Below, in pieces: positions 27,168 to 37,845 of a DNA stretch of 64,000 bases. Source of the stretch: Erysipelotrichaceae bacterium. Its GTDB lineage: Bacteria; Bacillota_I; Bacilli_A; Erysipelotrichales; Erysipelotrichaceae. The position numbers and the translations under genes are program-made. Location of the stretch: the NCBI GenBank assembly GCA_017431825.1, contig JAFRKI010000002.1, positions 281,863 to 345,862 on the forward strand, written 5' to 3'. Position 1 is the stretch's first letter; each line of letters starts with the position of its first letter. A model generated the notes under the pieces. The model was not told where the DNA came from. It saw only the letters and a program-made list of their open reading frames with translations, and did no database searches.

Positions 27168-27914
27168 ATGTCCGTTAAGAAGATACTGGCACAGGTGAGA
27201 AAAGCCGACGAGATGTTCGGCCTGATAGAGGACGGTGACCGGATAGCCGTAGGCGTATCCGGGGGCAAGGATTCCTCGCTGCTTTTATACTGTCTGCATC
27301 TTTATCAGTACCTCGCAAAAAACTCATTAAACAAGTCCTTTGAACTCACCGGCATCCATATCGATCTTAATTTCGGTGAAGACGATGCGAGTCAGCTGGA
27401 GGAATTCTTCAGGCGCTATGACATAAACTACTATAAGGAAGATTCAAAGATCGCCGATATCCTGGAACTCAATAAGAACAATGACCGGATCGACTGTTCT
27501 CTGTGCTCGACGCTGAAGAAGGGCTCGGTCATCAAGGCTGCCAAGGAACTCGGCTACGATAAGGTGGCCTTTGCCCACCACGGAGATGATGCGATCGAGA
27601 CGCTTTTTTTGAACATGATCTACGGCGGACGTATCGCCACCTTCGATCCGAAGATGTTCCTGACCAATACGCAGACGGCCTTCATCAGGCCTTTCTGTCT
27701 CTGCTTTGAATCGGATATCGCCAAGACCTGCCGGGAACTTGAGATACCGGTAATAAAGTCCGGCTGTCCTAATGACGGTTATACCAAGCGTCAGGAAGTA
27801 AAGGAGCTCCTGCATTCCATTTATCATAAGTATCCGGGATCAAAGGAGAACTTCCTTCTGTCTTTATACAACCACGAAAAGGTCAACCTTTACATAGAAC
27901 CCAAAGCCAAGTAA
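27168..27914 (+). CDS. TtcA-like tRNA thiolation enzyme
   Basis: 248 residues from MSVKKILAQVRKADEMF. An in-frame ATG 47 codons earlier lies inside truB on the other strand and is not credible. PP-loop ATPase: VGVSGGKDSSLLLY. The Fe-S ligands of the TtcA/TtuA group are present: CSLCSTLKKG (CxxC) and the later SGCPNDGYTKRQ; AFAHHGDDAIETLFLN is the family's second signature. These enzymes exchange oxygen for sulfur in tRNA (2-thiocytidine-32 in TtcA). Overlaps the radical SAM gene as TAATG. Leaderless promoter arrangement. Confidence 0.87.
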   Translation: MSVKKILAQVRKADEMFGLIEDGDRIAVGVSGGKDSSLLLYCLHLYQYLAKNSLNKSFELTGIHIDLNFGEDDASQLEEFFRRYDINYYKEDSKIADILELNKNNDRIDCSLCSTLKKGSVIKAAKELGYDKVAFAHHGDDAIETLFLNMIYGGRIATFDPKMFLTNTQTAFIRPFCLCFESDIAKTCRELEIPVIKSGCPNDGYTKRQEVKELLHSIYHKYPGSKENFLLSLYNHEKVNLYIEPKAK

Positions 27915-28735
27915 TGAAAAAGATCTATCTTGAAATAACAAACGCCTGTAATCTCGACTGCCCTTTCTGCACGATAGCCAAAGGGAACTCTTTCATGTCC
28001 ATGAAAGACTTCGACGATTACACGGACCAGATAAAGGAATATACCGATTACATCTATCTTCATGTGCTGGGAGAACCGCTTCTGCATCCGCAGTTCGATG
28101 AGTTTTTAAACATACTTGACGAAAAGGACCTTAAGCTGCAGCTTGTCAGCAACGGCGTGCTACTCGATAAGCATCCAGATCTGTTAAGCCATAAATGCTT
28201 AAGAAAGCTATCGGTCTCCATCCATTCGGTAAACAGCGTCGATGTGCCTGAGAGCTATTTCGAGACCATCGACAGGCTCATCGAAGAAGAGCACAGCTGC
28301 AGCGTCGAACTGCGTTTTTACGATCTTAAGAACCTCGATGAGAAGATCAGGAACTATCACGATTCTCTTAAGAAAAGATATCCTTTCATTCAAACCAGCA
28401 GGCCTGACAGTTTCAAACTGAAAGAAAAGACCTACGTTTATTACGAAGAGCTTTTCCGCTGGCCCGATATGAACGATGAGGAGCTTCCGGAAGAAGGTCT
28501 GTGCCATGGGATCTCTGAACAGCTGGCCATCCTTTCTGACGGTACCGTCACTTCCTGTTGCCTGGATCCCAGGGGGATAAATGCTTTCGGTAATTTAAAA
28601 AAGGATCCCCTTAAGAAGATCCTTGAAAGCGATAAGTATCTTAAGGCTTATGATGACCTCATGGCCCATAAGCTTTCGCTCAGTCTTTGCCGGCACTGTT
28701 CCTACCGGCTGCGTTTTGGCCATACGCATAGTTGA
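27914..28735 (+). CDS. Radical SAM protein with C-terminal cysteine cluster
   Basis: 273 residues. EITNACNLDCPFCTIAKG gives the CxxxCxxC that binds the radical-generating 4Fe-4S cluster. A C-terminal region with GLCHG, VTSCCLDPRG and SLCRHCSYR has the look of a SPASM-type auxiliary cluster. Its substrate is unknown; translational coupling to a TtcA-like enzyme hints at RNA modification, but SPASM proteins often act on peptides. Its last 56 bp overlap the tail-to-tail SPOUT gene on the other strand. Confidence 0.88.
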   Translation: MKKIYLEITNACNLDCPFCTIAKGNSFMSMKDFDDYTDQIKEYTDYIYLHVLGEPLLHPQFDEFLNILDEKDLKLQLVSNGVLLDKHPDLLSHKCLRKLSVSIHSVNSVDVPESYFETIDRLIEEEHSCSVELRFYDLKNLDEKIRNYHDSLKKRYPFIQTSRPDSFKLKEKTYVYYEELFRWPDMNDEELPEEGLCHGISEQLAILSDGTVTSCCLDPRGINAFGNLKKDPLKKILESDKYLKAYDDLMAHKLSLSLCRHCSYRLRFGHTHS

Positions 28736-29402
28736 GAACGATGCTGGATAAGGAGGACAGGGATATTTCTCCGTCTCCCTTATGTCCGAGATAATAGCCG
28801 TCTTCGTATATCTCATCGAGACCGTAATAGTCCTGAGGGATGACGATGCTGTACGGCTTTTTTAATTTAAGGGTCTTGAGCTCCCTGGAGCCCCTGCTGA
28901 TGAAGGGATAGATATTGTATTTATAATCATCGAGATATTCGTCCAGAGTGCTGTATTCTCTGATGTTCAGATGGAAGATGGAACCCATGGATGCCCTGAT
29001 GACTCTGGGGTCGAAGTAATCGATGTCGCTGTTTACCAGGACGATATCACGGAAATCGAAGGATACGGCTGAACGCATGATGGTGCCCAGCTCTCCCGGA
29101 TCATTGAAAGCGTAGAGAATGATGTGGGCATCGCTCTTAAGATCATGTTTGAATTTCCTGAAGACGCCGATGCCGTAGCAGTTTTCCTTTACCGACAGGG
29201 TATTTATGACCCTGTCGTCTTCGATTACTTCGATATCATTCTTCCTGCAGAGTTCCTGCAGTTTTTCATACTGGGAGTTTCTTATCGCCCTTGATGAAAG
29301 ATAGACCTTTTCGATATAGGAAGGCACGTTCTTTATGGCTTCTATCGTCAGGGAAATGCCCAGGATGTAGGAATGAGGATCACTGCTTTTATATCTTTCC
29401 AT
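28680..29402 (-). CDS. SpoU/TrmH-like SPOUT methyltransferase, divergent
   Basis: 240 residues. An N-terminal substrate-binding region (IEKVYLSSRAIRNSQYEKLQ) and a SPOUT domain with FNDPGELGTIMRSAVSFDFRD and DYFDPRVIRASMGSIFHL, the usual motif 1 area. The SAM-binding knot is altered: SIVIPQDYYGLDEIYE stands where IVIGNEG is expected, and GEISLSSLSSIVL where SLNVSVAA is expected. It could methylate RNA differently or be a binding-only relative. The C-terminal 18 codons overlap the radical SAM gene antisense. No SD; the ATG lies six bases after TAGAAT. Confidence 0.8.
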   Translation of the reverse strand: MERYKSSDPHSYILGISLTIEAIKNVPSYIEKVYLSSRAIRNSQYEKLQELCRKNDIEVIEDDRVINTLSVKENCYGIGVFRKFKHDLKSDAHIILYAFNDPGELGTIMRSAVSFDFRDIVLVNSDIDYFDPRVIRASMGSIFHLNIREYSTLDEYLDDYKYNIYPFISRGSRELKTLKLKKPYSIVIPQDYYGLDEIYEDGYYLGHKGDGEISLSSLSSIVLNYAYGQNAAGRNSAGKD

Positions 29403-29408
29403 ACTATT

Positions 29409-29414
29409 ATTCTA
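29409..29414 (-). promoter_or_regulatory. -10 box of the SPOUT gene, leaderless arrangement
   Basis: TAGAAT on the minus strand, then AATAGT and ATG. Lies just behind the clpB terminator hairpin. Confidence 0.5.
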
Positions 29415-29419
29415 ATACA

Positions 29420-29447
29420 TTAAAGGCTTCTATTCAGAAGCCTTTAA
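29420..29447 (-). terminator. Hairpin at the clpB stop, probable terminator
   Basis: TTAAAGGCTTC / GAAGCCTTTAA, 11 bp with a 6-base loop; the clpB stop codon (29430-29432) starts the loop. The T-run behind it is short (TTTAATGTATT). Confidence 0.65.
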
Positions 29448-31985
29448 TGTATAGTTTTTGCCGTCGGTATCGACCGTGATCTTCCTGACGTCAGGATTGG
29501 CGATCACGTATCTGGCAAGCTTTGATTCGATCTCTCTTTGGATATGACGCTTCATCGGTCTGGCACCGTAGGTCTCGTCGAATCCTTCCTCACAGATGAG
29601 TTCGACGGCCTTATCGGTAACAGTCAGCTCGATGTCGTTTTCCTTCATCCTTTTTATCAGCTGGTTGAGGAACTTTCTGGCGATATCCTTGATGACCGTC
29701 TCGTTCAGAGGATTGAAGATGACGATCTCGTCGATCCTGTTGACGAATTCCGGCTTGAAGGTCGCCTTGACGATCATGTCGTACTGCCTGTGTTTCTTTT
29801 CCTCGTCTTCCTCGAAGGCGAATTCGGAACCGAGATTGGACGTCATGATGATGACCGTATTCTTGAAGTCGACGGTAACGCCCTTGGAATCGGTGATCCG
29901 TCCGTCATCGAGGATCTGCAGGAGGATGTTGAAGACATCCGGATGGGCCTTTTCGATCTCGTCCAGCAGGACGATGGAATAAGGCTTCCTTCTGACGGCT
30001 TCGGTAAGCTGTCCGCCTTCCTCGTAGCCTACATATCCCGGAGGAGCTCCGATGAGTCTCGACACGGAGAACTTCTCCATGTATTCGGACATATCGATAC
30101 GGACGATCTTGTTTTCATCGTCAAAGAGCTGTTCGGCCAAAGCCTTGGCTACTTCCGTCTTGCCGACACCGGTCGGACCCAGGAAGAGGAAGGAACCGAT
30201 AGGCCTGTTGATATCGCCGATATTGGCCTTGTTTCTTAAGATCGCATCGGACACAAGATCCAGTGCTTCATCCTGACCCATAACTCTTTTGGCCAGTATC
30301 TCATCGAGCTTCAGGAGCTTTTCCCTTTCGGTGGAAAGAAGTCTGGTGACCTCGATATGCGTCCACTTGGAGACGACGGAAGCGATGCTTTCCTCGTCGA
30401 CCACTTCCTTGATCATCCTGCCTTCCTTGTCGGCATTCTTGGCAGCTTCGAGCTTTCTTTCAAGATCCGGTATGATACCGTACTTGAGTTCGGAAGCTCT
30501 GTTGAGGTCGCCTTCCTTGTCGGCTGAGGCATATTCGAGTCTCGCCTTTTCGAGGTCTTCCTTGACGGTCTTGGAGGCATTCAGCGTCTCCTTTTCCTCT
30601 AGCCATTTCTTGTATAACTCTTCGTATTTTTCCGTTACGTTTTTTAAGTCATTCTGCAGATCTTCCAGTCTCTTGAGAGCCTTCTCATCGTCCTTTTCTT
30701 TCTTCAGGGATACTTCTTCGATCTCCAGCTGTTTCTTCCTGTGTTCCAGTTCATAGAGTTCGTTAGGCATGGAATCCATGTCGACTCTGGTAGCTGCATA
30801 GGCCTCATCGATCAGGTCGATGGCCTTGTCGGGCAGGAACCTGTCGGTGATGTATCTGTTGGACAGTGTGGCAGCCGCAATGATGGCTTCATCCTTGATG
30901 GTGACGCCGTGATGGGCTTCGAATCTGTCCTTCAGGCCTCTTAAGATGGAGATGGTCTCTTCAACGCTCGGTTCATCGACCGTTACCTTCTGGAAACGTC
31001 TTTCCAGAGCAGCATCCTTTTCGATGTACTGACGGTACTCGTCGAAGGTGGTGGCACCGATGCACTTGAGTTCGCCTCTTGCCAGCATCGGTTTCAAAAG
31101 ATTAGCCGCATCCATGGCGCCCTCGGTCTTGCCGGCACCGACGAGGTTATGGATCTCATCGATGAAGAGGATGATCTGTCCTTCCTTGTCCTTGATCTCT
31201 TTTAATACTGATTTCAGTCTTTCCTCGAATTCGCCGCGGTATTTGGCACCCGCGATCAGGGCGCCCATATCCAGTTCATAGAGGTCCTTGTCCTTGAGAC
31301 TTACCGGTACGTCGCCGTTGAAGATACGCCAGGCCAGACCTTCGACGATCGCCGTCTTGCCGACGCCCGGTTCACCGATAAGGACCGGATTGTTCTTGGT
31401 CTTACGGGAAAGTATTTCGATGACCCTTCTGATCTCATCGTCTCTGCCGATGACCGGATCGACCTTGCCTGCTCTTACGTCCAGGACCAGGTTCCTTCCG
31501 TATTTTTCCAAAGGGTTGAGATTGTTTTCATCGCTCTGTTCATTTATCACGGTATCACCCCTTTCGCTCCTGCAGGCTTCTTCCAGCTGTTTCCTGCTAA
31601 AGCTTATGAGCTTTCTTAAGTCCTTACAGAAAGAGGACTCGTTGAACAGCAGGGTAACGAAGTAATCCAGAGCTCCCAGATACCTGTCACCTCTTTCCTT
31701 TGAAACTCTGCCGGCTTCATTGAAGGATTCCAGGACATATCTGTTGATGGTCGGCTCCGCATTGGAATCGTTGACCGGAAGCCTTTCGATGTAGTCGTTG
31801 GTCAGGTTGACCAGCGGATTGATATTGGTATTAAGCTTGCCTAAAATGCTTTTTACGTCGTCATCATCCAGGAAGGCCTTCATCAGATGCTCGTTGGTGA
31901 GCTCGGGATTATGATTATCCTTGCAGATGGTCAGTCCGTTGATCAGTATCTTCTGAAGTTTTTCAGTCATGCTTTCAAAATTCAT
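29430..31985 (-). CDS. clpB: Disaggregase ClpB
   Basis: 851 residues. Hexameric AAA+ machine that dissolves protein aggregates with DnaK. N-terminal repeat domain, first AAA+ ([15 protein letters not shown] near 205), the long coiled-coil middle domain (about 400-530), second AAA+ ([15 protein letters not shown] near 605), [20 protein letters not shown] and the C-terminal [22 protein letters not shown] six bases before the ATG. Comes after dnaJ with a CIRCE operator in the gap, so it is under HrcA control either with the dnaK operon or separately. No P-element ((I/L)GF) of ClpA/ClpX was seen. Confidence 0.98.
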   Translation of the reverse strand: MNFESMTEKLQKILINGLTICKDNHNPELTNEHLMKAFLDDDDVKSILGKLNTNINPLVNLTNDYIERLPVNDSNAEPTINRYVLESFNEAGRVSKERGDRYLGALDYFVTLLFNESSFCKDLRKLISFSRKQLEEACRSERGDTVINEQSDENNLNPLEKYGRNLVLDVRAGKVDPVIGRDDEIRRVIEILSRKTKNNPVLIGEPGVGKTAIVEGLAWRIFNGDVPVSLKDKDLYELDMGALIAGAKYRGEFEERLKSVLKEIKDKEGQIILFIDEIHNLVGAGKTEGAMDAANLLKPMLARGELKCIGATTFDEYRQYIEKDAALERRFQKVTVDEPSVEETISILRGLKDRFEAHHGVTIKDEAIIAAATLSNRYITDRFLPDKAIDLIDEAYAATRVDMDSMPNELYELEHRKKQLEIEEVSLKKEKDDEKALKRLEDLQNDLKNVTEKYEELYKKWLEEKETLNASKTVKEDLEKARLEYASADKEGDLNRASELKYGIIPDLERKLEAAKNADKEGRMIKEVVDEESIASVVSKWTHIEVTRLLSTEREKLLKLDEILAKRVMGQDEALDLVSDAILRNKANIGDINRPIGSFLFLGPTGVGKTEVAKALAEQLFDDENKIVRIDMSEYMEKFSVSRLIGAPPGYVGYEEGGQLTEAVRRKPYSIVLLDEIEKAHPDVFNILLQILDDGRITDSKGVTVDFKNTVIIMTSNLGSEFAFEEDEEKKHRQYDMIVKATFKPEFVNRIDEIVIFNPLNETVIKDIARKFLNQLIKRMKENDIELTVTDKAVELICEEGFDETYGARPMKRHIQREIESKLARYVIANPDVRKITVDTDGKNYTLKASE

Positions 31986-31998
31986 AATCGACTCCTTT

Positions 31999-32025
31999 CT
32001 GGCACTCTTAATAATTCAGTGCTAA
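31999..32025 (-). promoter_or_regulatory. CIRCE operator upstream of clpB
   Basis: On the minus strand TTAGCACTG, 9 bases, GAGTGCCAG: 8 of 9 and 7 of 9 matches to the CIRCE halves TTAGCACTC and GAGTGCTAA. It lies between dnaJ and clpB, 14 bp from the clpB ATG. Confidence 0.85.
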
Positions 32026-32040
32026 CAGTTCTGCTTTTTT

Positions 32041-32062
32041 AAGTAAGGATCGCTCCTTACTT
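32041..32062 (-). other. Hairpin over the dnaJ stop codon
   Basis: AAGTAAGGA / TCCTTACTT, 9 bp with a 4-base loop; the dnaJ TAA is part of the stem. Followed by an A-run rather than a T-run on the minus strand, so not a normal terminator; perhaps an mRNA-stability or processing element. Confidence 0.5.
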
Positions 32063-33172
32063 AAATGCTTTCTTAAATTTATTGAATACGCTGTCTTTAC
32101 CGTGGCTCTGCAGCTTCTGGTAAAGCTCCTTTTCTTCCTTGCTTAACTTGGTCGGTATTTCCACCCTGACCTCCACGTACTGGTCACCGACGTTGTTGCT
32201 TCTTAAGCTCTTTACGCCATAGCCCTTGATACGCAGTTTCTGACCCGGCTGAGTGCCGGCAGGAATAGTAAGGGAAACATCGCCGTTACAGGTAGGAACG
32301 TCTATCTTGCATCCCAGTGTCGCATCGATGGCGGATACCGGAACAGTGATGTAGATATCGTTTCCTTCCCTGGTGAAGTAGCGGTGAGACTTGACGTAGA
32401 TCTCGATATAGAGGTCGCCGTTAGGTCCGCCGTTCCTTCCTCTTTCGCCATAGCCGGCAAGTCTTACCTGCTGGCCGGAATTGATGCCGGCCGGGATGTT
32501 CACTTCAACGTTTTCCTTCTTATTGACATATCCGGCACCGTTGCAGTGCGGGCACCTGTTCTTGATCTTCTTGCCTGTACCGTTACAGTCAGGACATTCG
32601 ACTACCTGCTGCATGACGCCGAAGGCGGTCCTGGTCTGTCTGGTGATCCTGCCGGTTCCCTTACAGGTCGGACAGGTCTCGATATCGGACTTGGACTTGG
32701 CGCCCGTGCCGTCGCATTTCTCGCACTTGCGGTCGACGGAGATGGAGATGGTCTTCTTGATGCCCTTGACGGCTTCCAGGAATTCGATGTTCATCTGCAT
32801 GTAGCGGTTTTCGCCCTTCACCGGTCCGGTGTTACGGGAACTTCGGGAGCTTCCGCCGAAACCGAAGTTGGAGAAACCGCCCATGCCGCCCATGAAGGAT
32901 TCGAAGATATCACCGAGATCGGAGAATCCCGTTCCGGAGAATCCGGAGAAGCCTTCGAAACCGCCCATGCCGCCGTTTTCCAGACCCGCATGACCGTACT
33001 GGTCATAGATCTGTTTCTTCTGCGGATCGCTCAGGACTTCATAGGCTTCATTTATTTCCTTGAATCTTTCTTCGGCACCGGCTTCCTTATTGATATCCGG
33101 ATGATATTTCTTGGCTAACTTACGGTAGCTTTTCTTGATATCTTCCGCGCTGGCGTCTTTGGCGAGGCCCAA
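32057..33172 (-). CDS. dnaJ: Co-chaperone DnaJ, start codon unclear
   Basis: 371 residues if read from TTG at 33170-33172. J domain with YHPDINKEA, Gly/Phe-rich stretch, four zinc repeats ([32 protein letters not shown]), then the C-terminal substrate domains. The expected beginning [10 protein letters not shown] is encoded upstream in the same frame, but no ATG, GTG or TTG precedes it; an in-frame TGA lies at 33212-33214. AGGAGG at 33205-33210 leads to a TTG (33198-33200) that is off by one base because of a CCC run at 33196-33198. Fourth gene of the hrcA operon. Confidence 0.93.
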   Translation of the reverse strand: MGLAKDASAEDIKKSYRKLAKKYHPDINKEAGAEERFKEINEAYEVLSDPQKKQIYDQYGHAGLENGGMGGFEGFSGFSGTGFSDLGDIFESFMGGMGGFSNFGFGGSSRSSRNTGPVKGENRYMQMNIEFLEAVKGIKKTISISVDRKCEKCDGTGAKSKSDIETCPTCKGTGRITRQTRTAFGVMQQVVECPDCNGTGKKIKNRCPHCNGAGYVNKKENVEVNIPAGINSGQQVRLAGYGERGRNGGPNGDLYIEIYVKSHRYFTREGNDIYITVPVSAIDATLGCKIDVPTCNGDVSLTIPAGTQPGQKLRIKGYGVKSLRSNNVGDQYVEVRVEIPTKLSKEEKELYQKLQSHGKDSVFNKFKKAFK

Positions 33173-33219
33173 TACCTCATAATAGTCTTTCTTAGCCCAA
33201 AATACCTCCTTTCACCTGC

Positions 33220-33247
33220 CTGCAGTCCCGGGTGAGCGGGACTGCAG
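33220..33247 (-). other. Strong hairpin between dnaK and dnaJ
   Basis: CTGCAGTCCCG (33220-33230), 6-base loop, CGGGACTGCAG (33237-33247): an 11-bp GC-rich perfect stem with no T-run. Probably lowers dnaJ expression or protects the dnaK mRNA end after cleavage. Confidence 0.75.
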
Positions 33248-33260
33248 ATCATTTATTATT

Positions 33261-35665
<2,405 letters not shown>

Positions 35666-35676
35666 GAGACTCCTTT

Positions 35677-36687
35677 CTATTTGTATATCTCTTCGATCTG
35701 TCTGGCGATGAAATCGACCAGAGAAATGACGCGGTTGTATTCCATCCTTCTAGGTCCTACGACCATCAGCCTGCCCACATCGGAGTTGGCCAGTTTGATC
35801 TCGCTGGTGACGATGGCCATATCATCCTTCCAGAACAGTTCCGTTCCTTTGGGAGTGATGACGGCAACGTCCGTTACGTCCTTGTTGTCGACGACTTCCC
35901 TGATGGCTTCCGGATCATCGAAGATCTTTATCAGTCCTTTAAGCTTCTCGATATCGGAATATTCCGGCTGATACATCAGCTTGCTGGTACCGGAGAAGTA
36001 GAGCCTGTCGGAGGCAAATCGCGAGAAGGCTCCGATAAAGGCGTTGAACAGCATCTCATGCCTTTTGACGCTCTGGACCAGTATCGGTCTTATGGATTCG
36101 AGTTTTTCCTTAAGTTCATTGACCGGCGTGCCCTTTAACCTGTCGTTAAGGATATCGGTGCAGATCTTGATGTCATCAGCCGACACTTCGCTCTGGAAGT
36201 TGAAGGTCTTGTTTTCGGTATGACCGGTATTGGTCACGAAGACACAGACCGCCGTTTTGGCATCCAGCGGGAACACCGAGATGTGTTCCAGGGTCTGGGT
36301 ATTGGAATTAGGGCCCAGAACGCCGCTGGTAAGGTTGGTCATATCCGATATCATGCGGCAGGATTCCCTGACGCAGTCTTCCACGTTCATGCTGGAATCG
36401 GAGAAGATGTTGCTGACGGCATACTTGATCTCTTCATCCATGTCCTTGTTGAGCAGGTGTTCGCAATAGAACTTATATCCCTTGTTCGAAGGCACTCTGC
36501 CGGCTGAAGTGTGCGGTTTTTCGATATATCCTTCGGCTTCCAGGATGGCCATGTCATTTCTGATGGTGGCACTGGAATAAGGAAGCTTATACTTGTCGAC
36601 CAGGGTCTTGGAGGCCACCGGTTCGGCCGTTTCGACAAATTCATCTACTATGGATCTTAAGATATCCACCATTCTTTGTGTCAGCAT
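35677..36687 (-). CDS. hrcA: Heat-shock repressor HrcA
   Basis: 336 residues from MLTQRMVDILRSIVDEFVET; GGAGGTG lies just upstream, whereas the ATG seven codons earlier spans the SD itself. HrcA binds CIRCE and represses the chaperone genes. Winged-helix N-terminus with LVDKYKLPYSSATIRNDMAI, dimer and inserted domains, C-terminal LVDFIARQIEEIYK. Autoregulated: two CIRCE elements lie in its own promoter region. First gene of the five-gene heat-shock cluster. Confidence 0.97.
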   Translation of the reverse strand: MLTQRMVDILRSIVDEFVETAEPVASKTLVDKYKLPYSSATIRNDMAILEAEGYIEKPHTSAGRVPSNKGYKFYCEHLLNKDMDEEIKYAVSNIFSDSSMNVEDCVRESCRMISDMTNLTSGVLGPNSNTQTLEHISVFPLDAKTAVCVFVTNTGHTENKTFNFQSEVSADDIKICTDILNDRLKGTPVNELKEKLESIRPILVQSVKRHEMLFNAFIGAFSRFASDRLYFSGTSKLMYQPEYSDIEKLKGLIKIFDDPEAIREVVDNKDVTDVAVITPKGTELFWKDDMAIVTSEIKLANSDVGRLMVVGPRRMEYNRVISLVDFIARQIEEIYK

Positions 36688-36701
36688 GTTTTCACCTCCT
36701 T

Positions 36702-36728
36702 TTAGCACTCTAAAACCTTTTCTGCTAA
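36702..36728 (-). promoter_or_regulatory. Second, leader-located CIRCE element of hrcA
   Basis: On the plus strand TTAGCACTC, 9 bases, TTCTGCTAA. One half is perfect, the other 7 of 9. Lies between the -10 box and the hrcA SD, so in the transcribed leader. Confidence 0.75.
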
Positions 36729-36729
36729 T

Positions 36730-36758
36730 ATCTTACCAACAATATTAGCACTTGTCAA
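36730..36758 (-). promoter_or_regulatory. Promoter of the hrcA operon
   Basis: On the minus strand TTGACA (36753-36758), 17 bases, TAAGAT (36730-36735). The -35 box lies inside the upstream CIRCE, so HrcA binding would block RNA polymerase. Confidence 0.9.
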
Positions 36759-36771
36759 TAGAAAGTGCTAA
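36745..36771 (-). promoter_or_regulatory. CIRCE operator overlapping the hrcA -35 box
   Basis: TTAGCACTT, 9 bases, AAGTGCTAA: a perfect 9-bp inverted repeat, one base per half from the CIRCE consensus. Confidence 0.95.
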
Positions 36772-36796
36772 TATTTTGTCAGCTGTTTTTTCTTAT

Positions 36797-36826
36797 GAAA
36801 AAAGCCCCGTTCAGGGGCTGTTTTTT
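36797..36826 (-). terminator. Terminator after coaD
   Basis: On the minus strand AGCCCC, loop TGAAC, GGGGCT, then TTTTTC. Begins right behind the coaD stop codon. Confidence 0.88.
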
Positions 36827-37304
36827 AATGTTTGAGTTTCTTTATGACATCGTCATAGATGACCTTGGGGATGTACTTGGTAATGTCTCCGCCGAAGTAG
36901 GCCATTTCCTTGACGATGCTGGAAGATATGAAGGAAAGCTCCGGTTTGGCGACCATCAGATAGGTCTCGACCTTGTCATTCAGCATCATGTTGGCGGTAG
37001 CCTGAGCCAGTTCGTATTCATAGTCCGTAACGGCCCTGATGCCTCTGATGATGACGCTGCAGCCCAGCTTCTTTGCCAGATCCACGGTCAGTCCGTCATC
37101 GCTTACCACATGGACGTTCTTTATGTTCCTCGTACACTTCCTGATGAACTTCAGTCTTTCTTCCAGGGTATAGGTGCAGACCTTGGTCTTGTTCTGCATG
37201 ACGGCCACATAGACTTCGTCAAAGGTCTTTGCTGCCCTTCTGATGACATCCACATGACCCTCGGTTATCGGATCGAATGTACCGGGATAAATAGCCTTAC
37301 TCAT
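36825..37304 (-). CDS. coaD: Phosphopantetheine adenylyltransferase CoaD
   Basis: 159 residues. Fourth step of coenzyme A synthesis: joins AMP to 4'-phosphopantetheine. Nucleotidyltransferase motif YPGTFDPITEGHVDVIRRAA, VIIRGIRAVTDYEYE and the closing FISSSIVKEMAYFGGDI are complete. Starts 8 bp inside rsmD and ends at a terminator; last gene of ftsW-rsmD-coaD. The rsmD-coaD pair is common in Firmicutes. Confidence 0.97.
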   Translation of the reverse strand: MSKAIYPGTFDPITEGHVDVIRRAAKTFDEVYVAVMQNKTKVCTYTLEERLKFIRKCTRNIKNVHVVSDDGLTVDLAKKLGCSVIIRGIRAVTDYEYELAQATANMMLNDKVETYLMVAKPELSFISSSIVKEMAYFGGDITKYIPKVIYDDVIKKLKH

Positions 37305-37845
37305 CTTCGTTTCTCCTTCTGTAGTATAAGAGCTTGCTTATGCCGTACCTTCTTTCCTTATAGAGATACAGGTCGGCGTAATGATCTTTGAGATCGACGT
37401 TCTTTCTTACTTCCGCTATTCTTATACCCATAGCTGCCAGCACAGGATAAGTCTCTATCAGTTCAAAGAGCCTGTCATATTCCTCAAAGGCATAAGGAGG
37501 ATCAAGATAGATATAGTCGAAAGGGTATTCATTCAGTTTGAACAGGCATTCTTCATAGGGAAGATCATAGACCCTGGCATCTTCGTTTATCTTGCGGAGA
37601 TTCTCTTTGATGATCTTACAGGCTTCCGGATTGGCATCGTTGAATACGACTTTCGAGGCGCCCCTGGATATGGCTTCGATGCCGATGGCACCGCTGCCTG
37701 CGAAAAGATCCAGGAACCTGCTTCCTTCATCGATGGAAAGCGAAGAATACAGGGCTTCCTTCACCATGTCCTTGGTAGGTCTCGTATCAAGGCCTTCCAG
37801 GGTCTTTAAAGGCGTTCTTTTATACTTCCCGGCTATTATGCGCAT
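37297..37845 (-). CDS. rsmD: 16S rRNA (guanine966-N2) methyltransferase RsmD
   Basis: 182 residues. Methylates G966 of 16S rRNA. MRIIAGKYKRTPLKT start, RPTKDMVKEALYSSL, SAM motif FLDLFAGSGAIGIEAISRGA and the catalytic DYIYLDPPYAFEE (DPPY) are intact. Overlaps ftsW upstream by 26 bp and coaD downstream by 8 bp. Confidence 0.96.
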   Translation of the reverse strand: MRIIAGKYKRTPLKTLEGLDTRPTKDMVKEALYSSLSIDEGSRFLDLFAGSGAIGIEAISRGASKVVFNDANPEACKIIKENLRKINEDARVYDLPYEECLFKLNEYPFDYIYLDPPYAFEEYDRLFELIETYPVLAAMGIRIAEVRKNVDLKDHYADLYLYKERRYGISKLLYYRRRNEDE

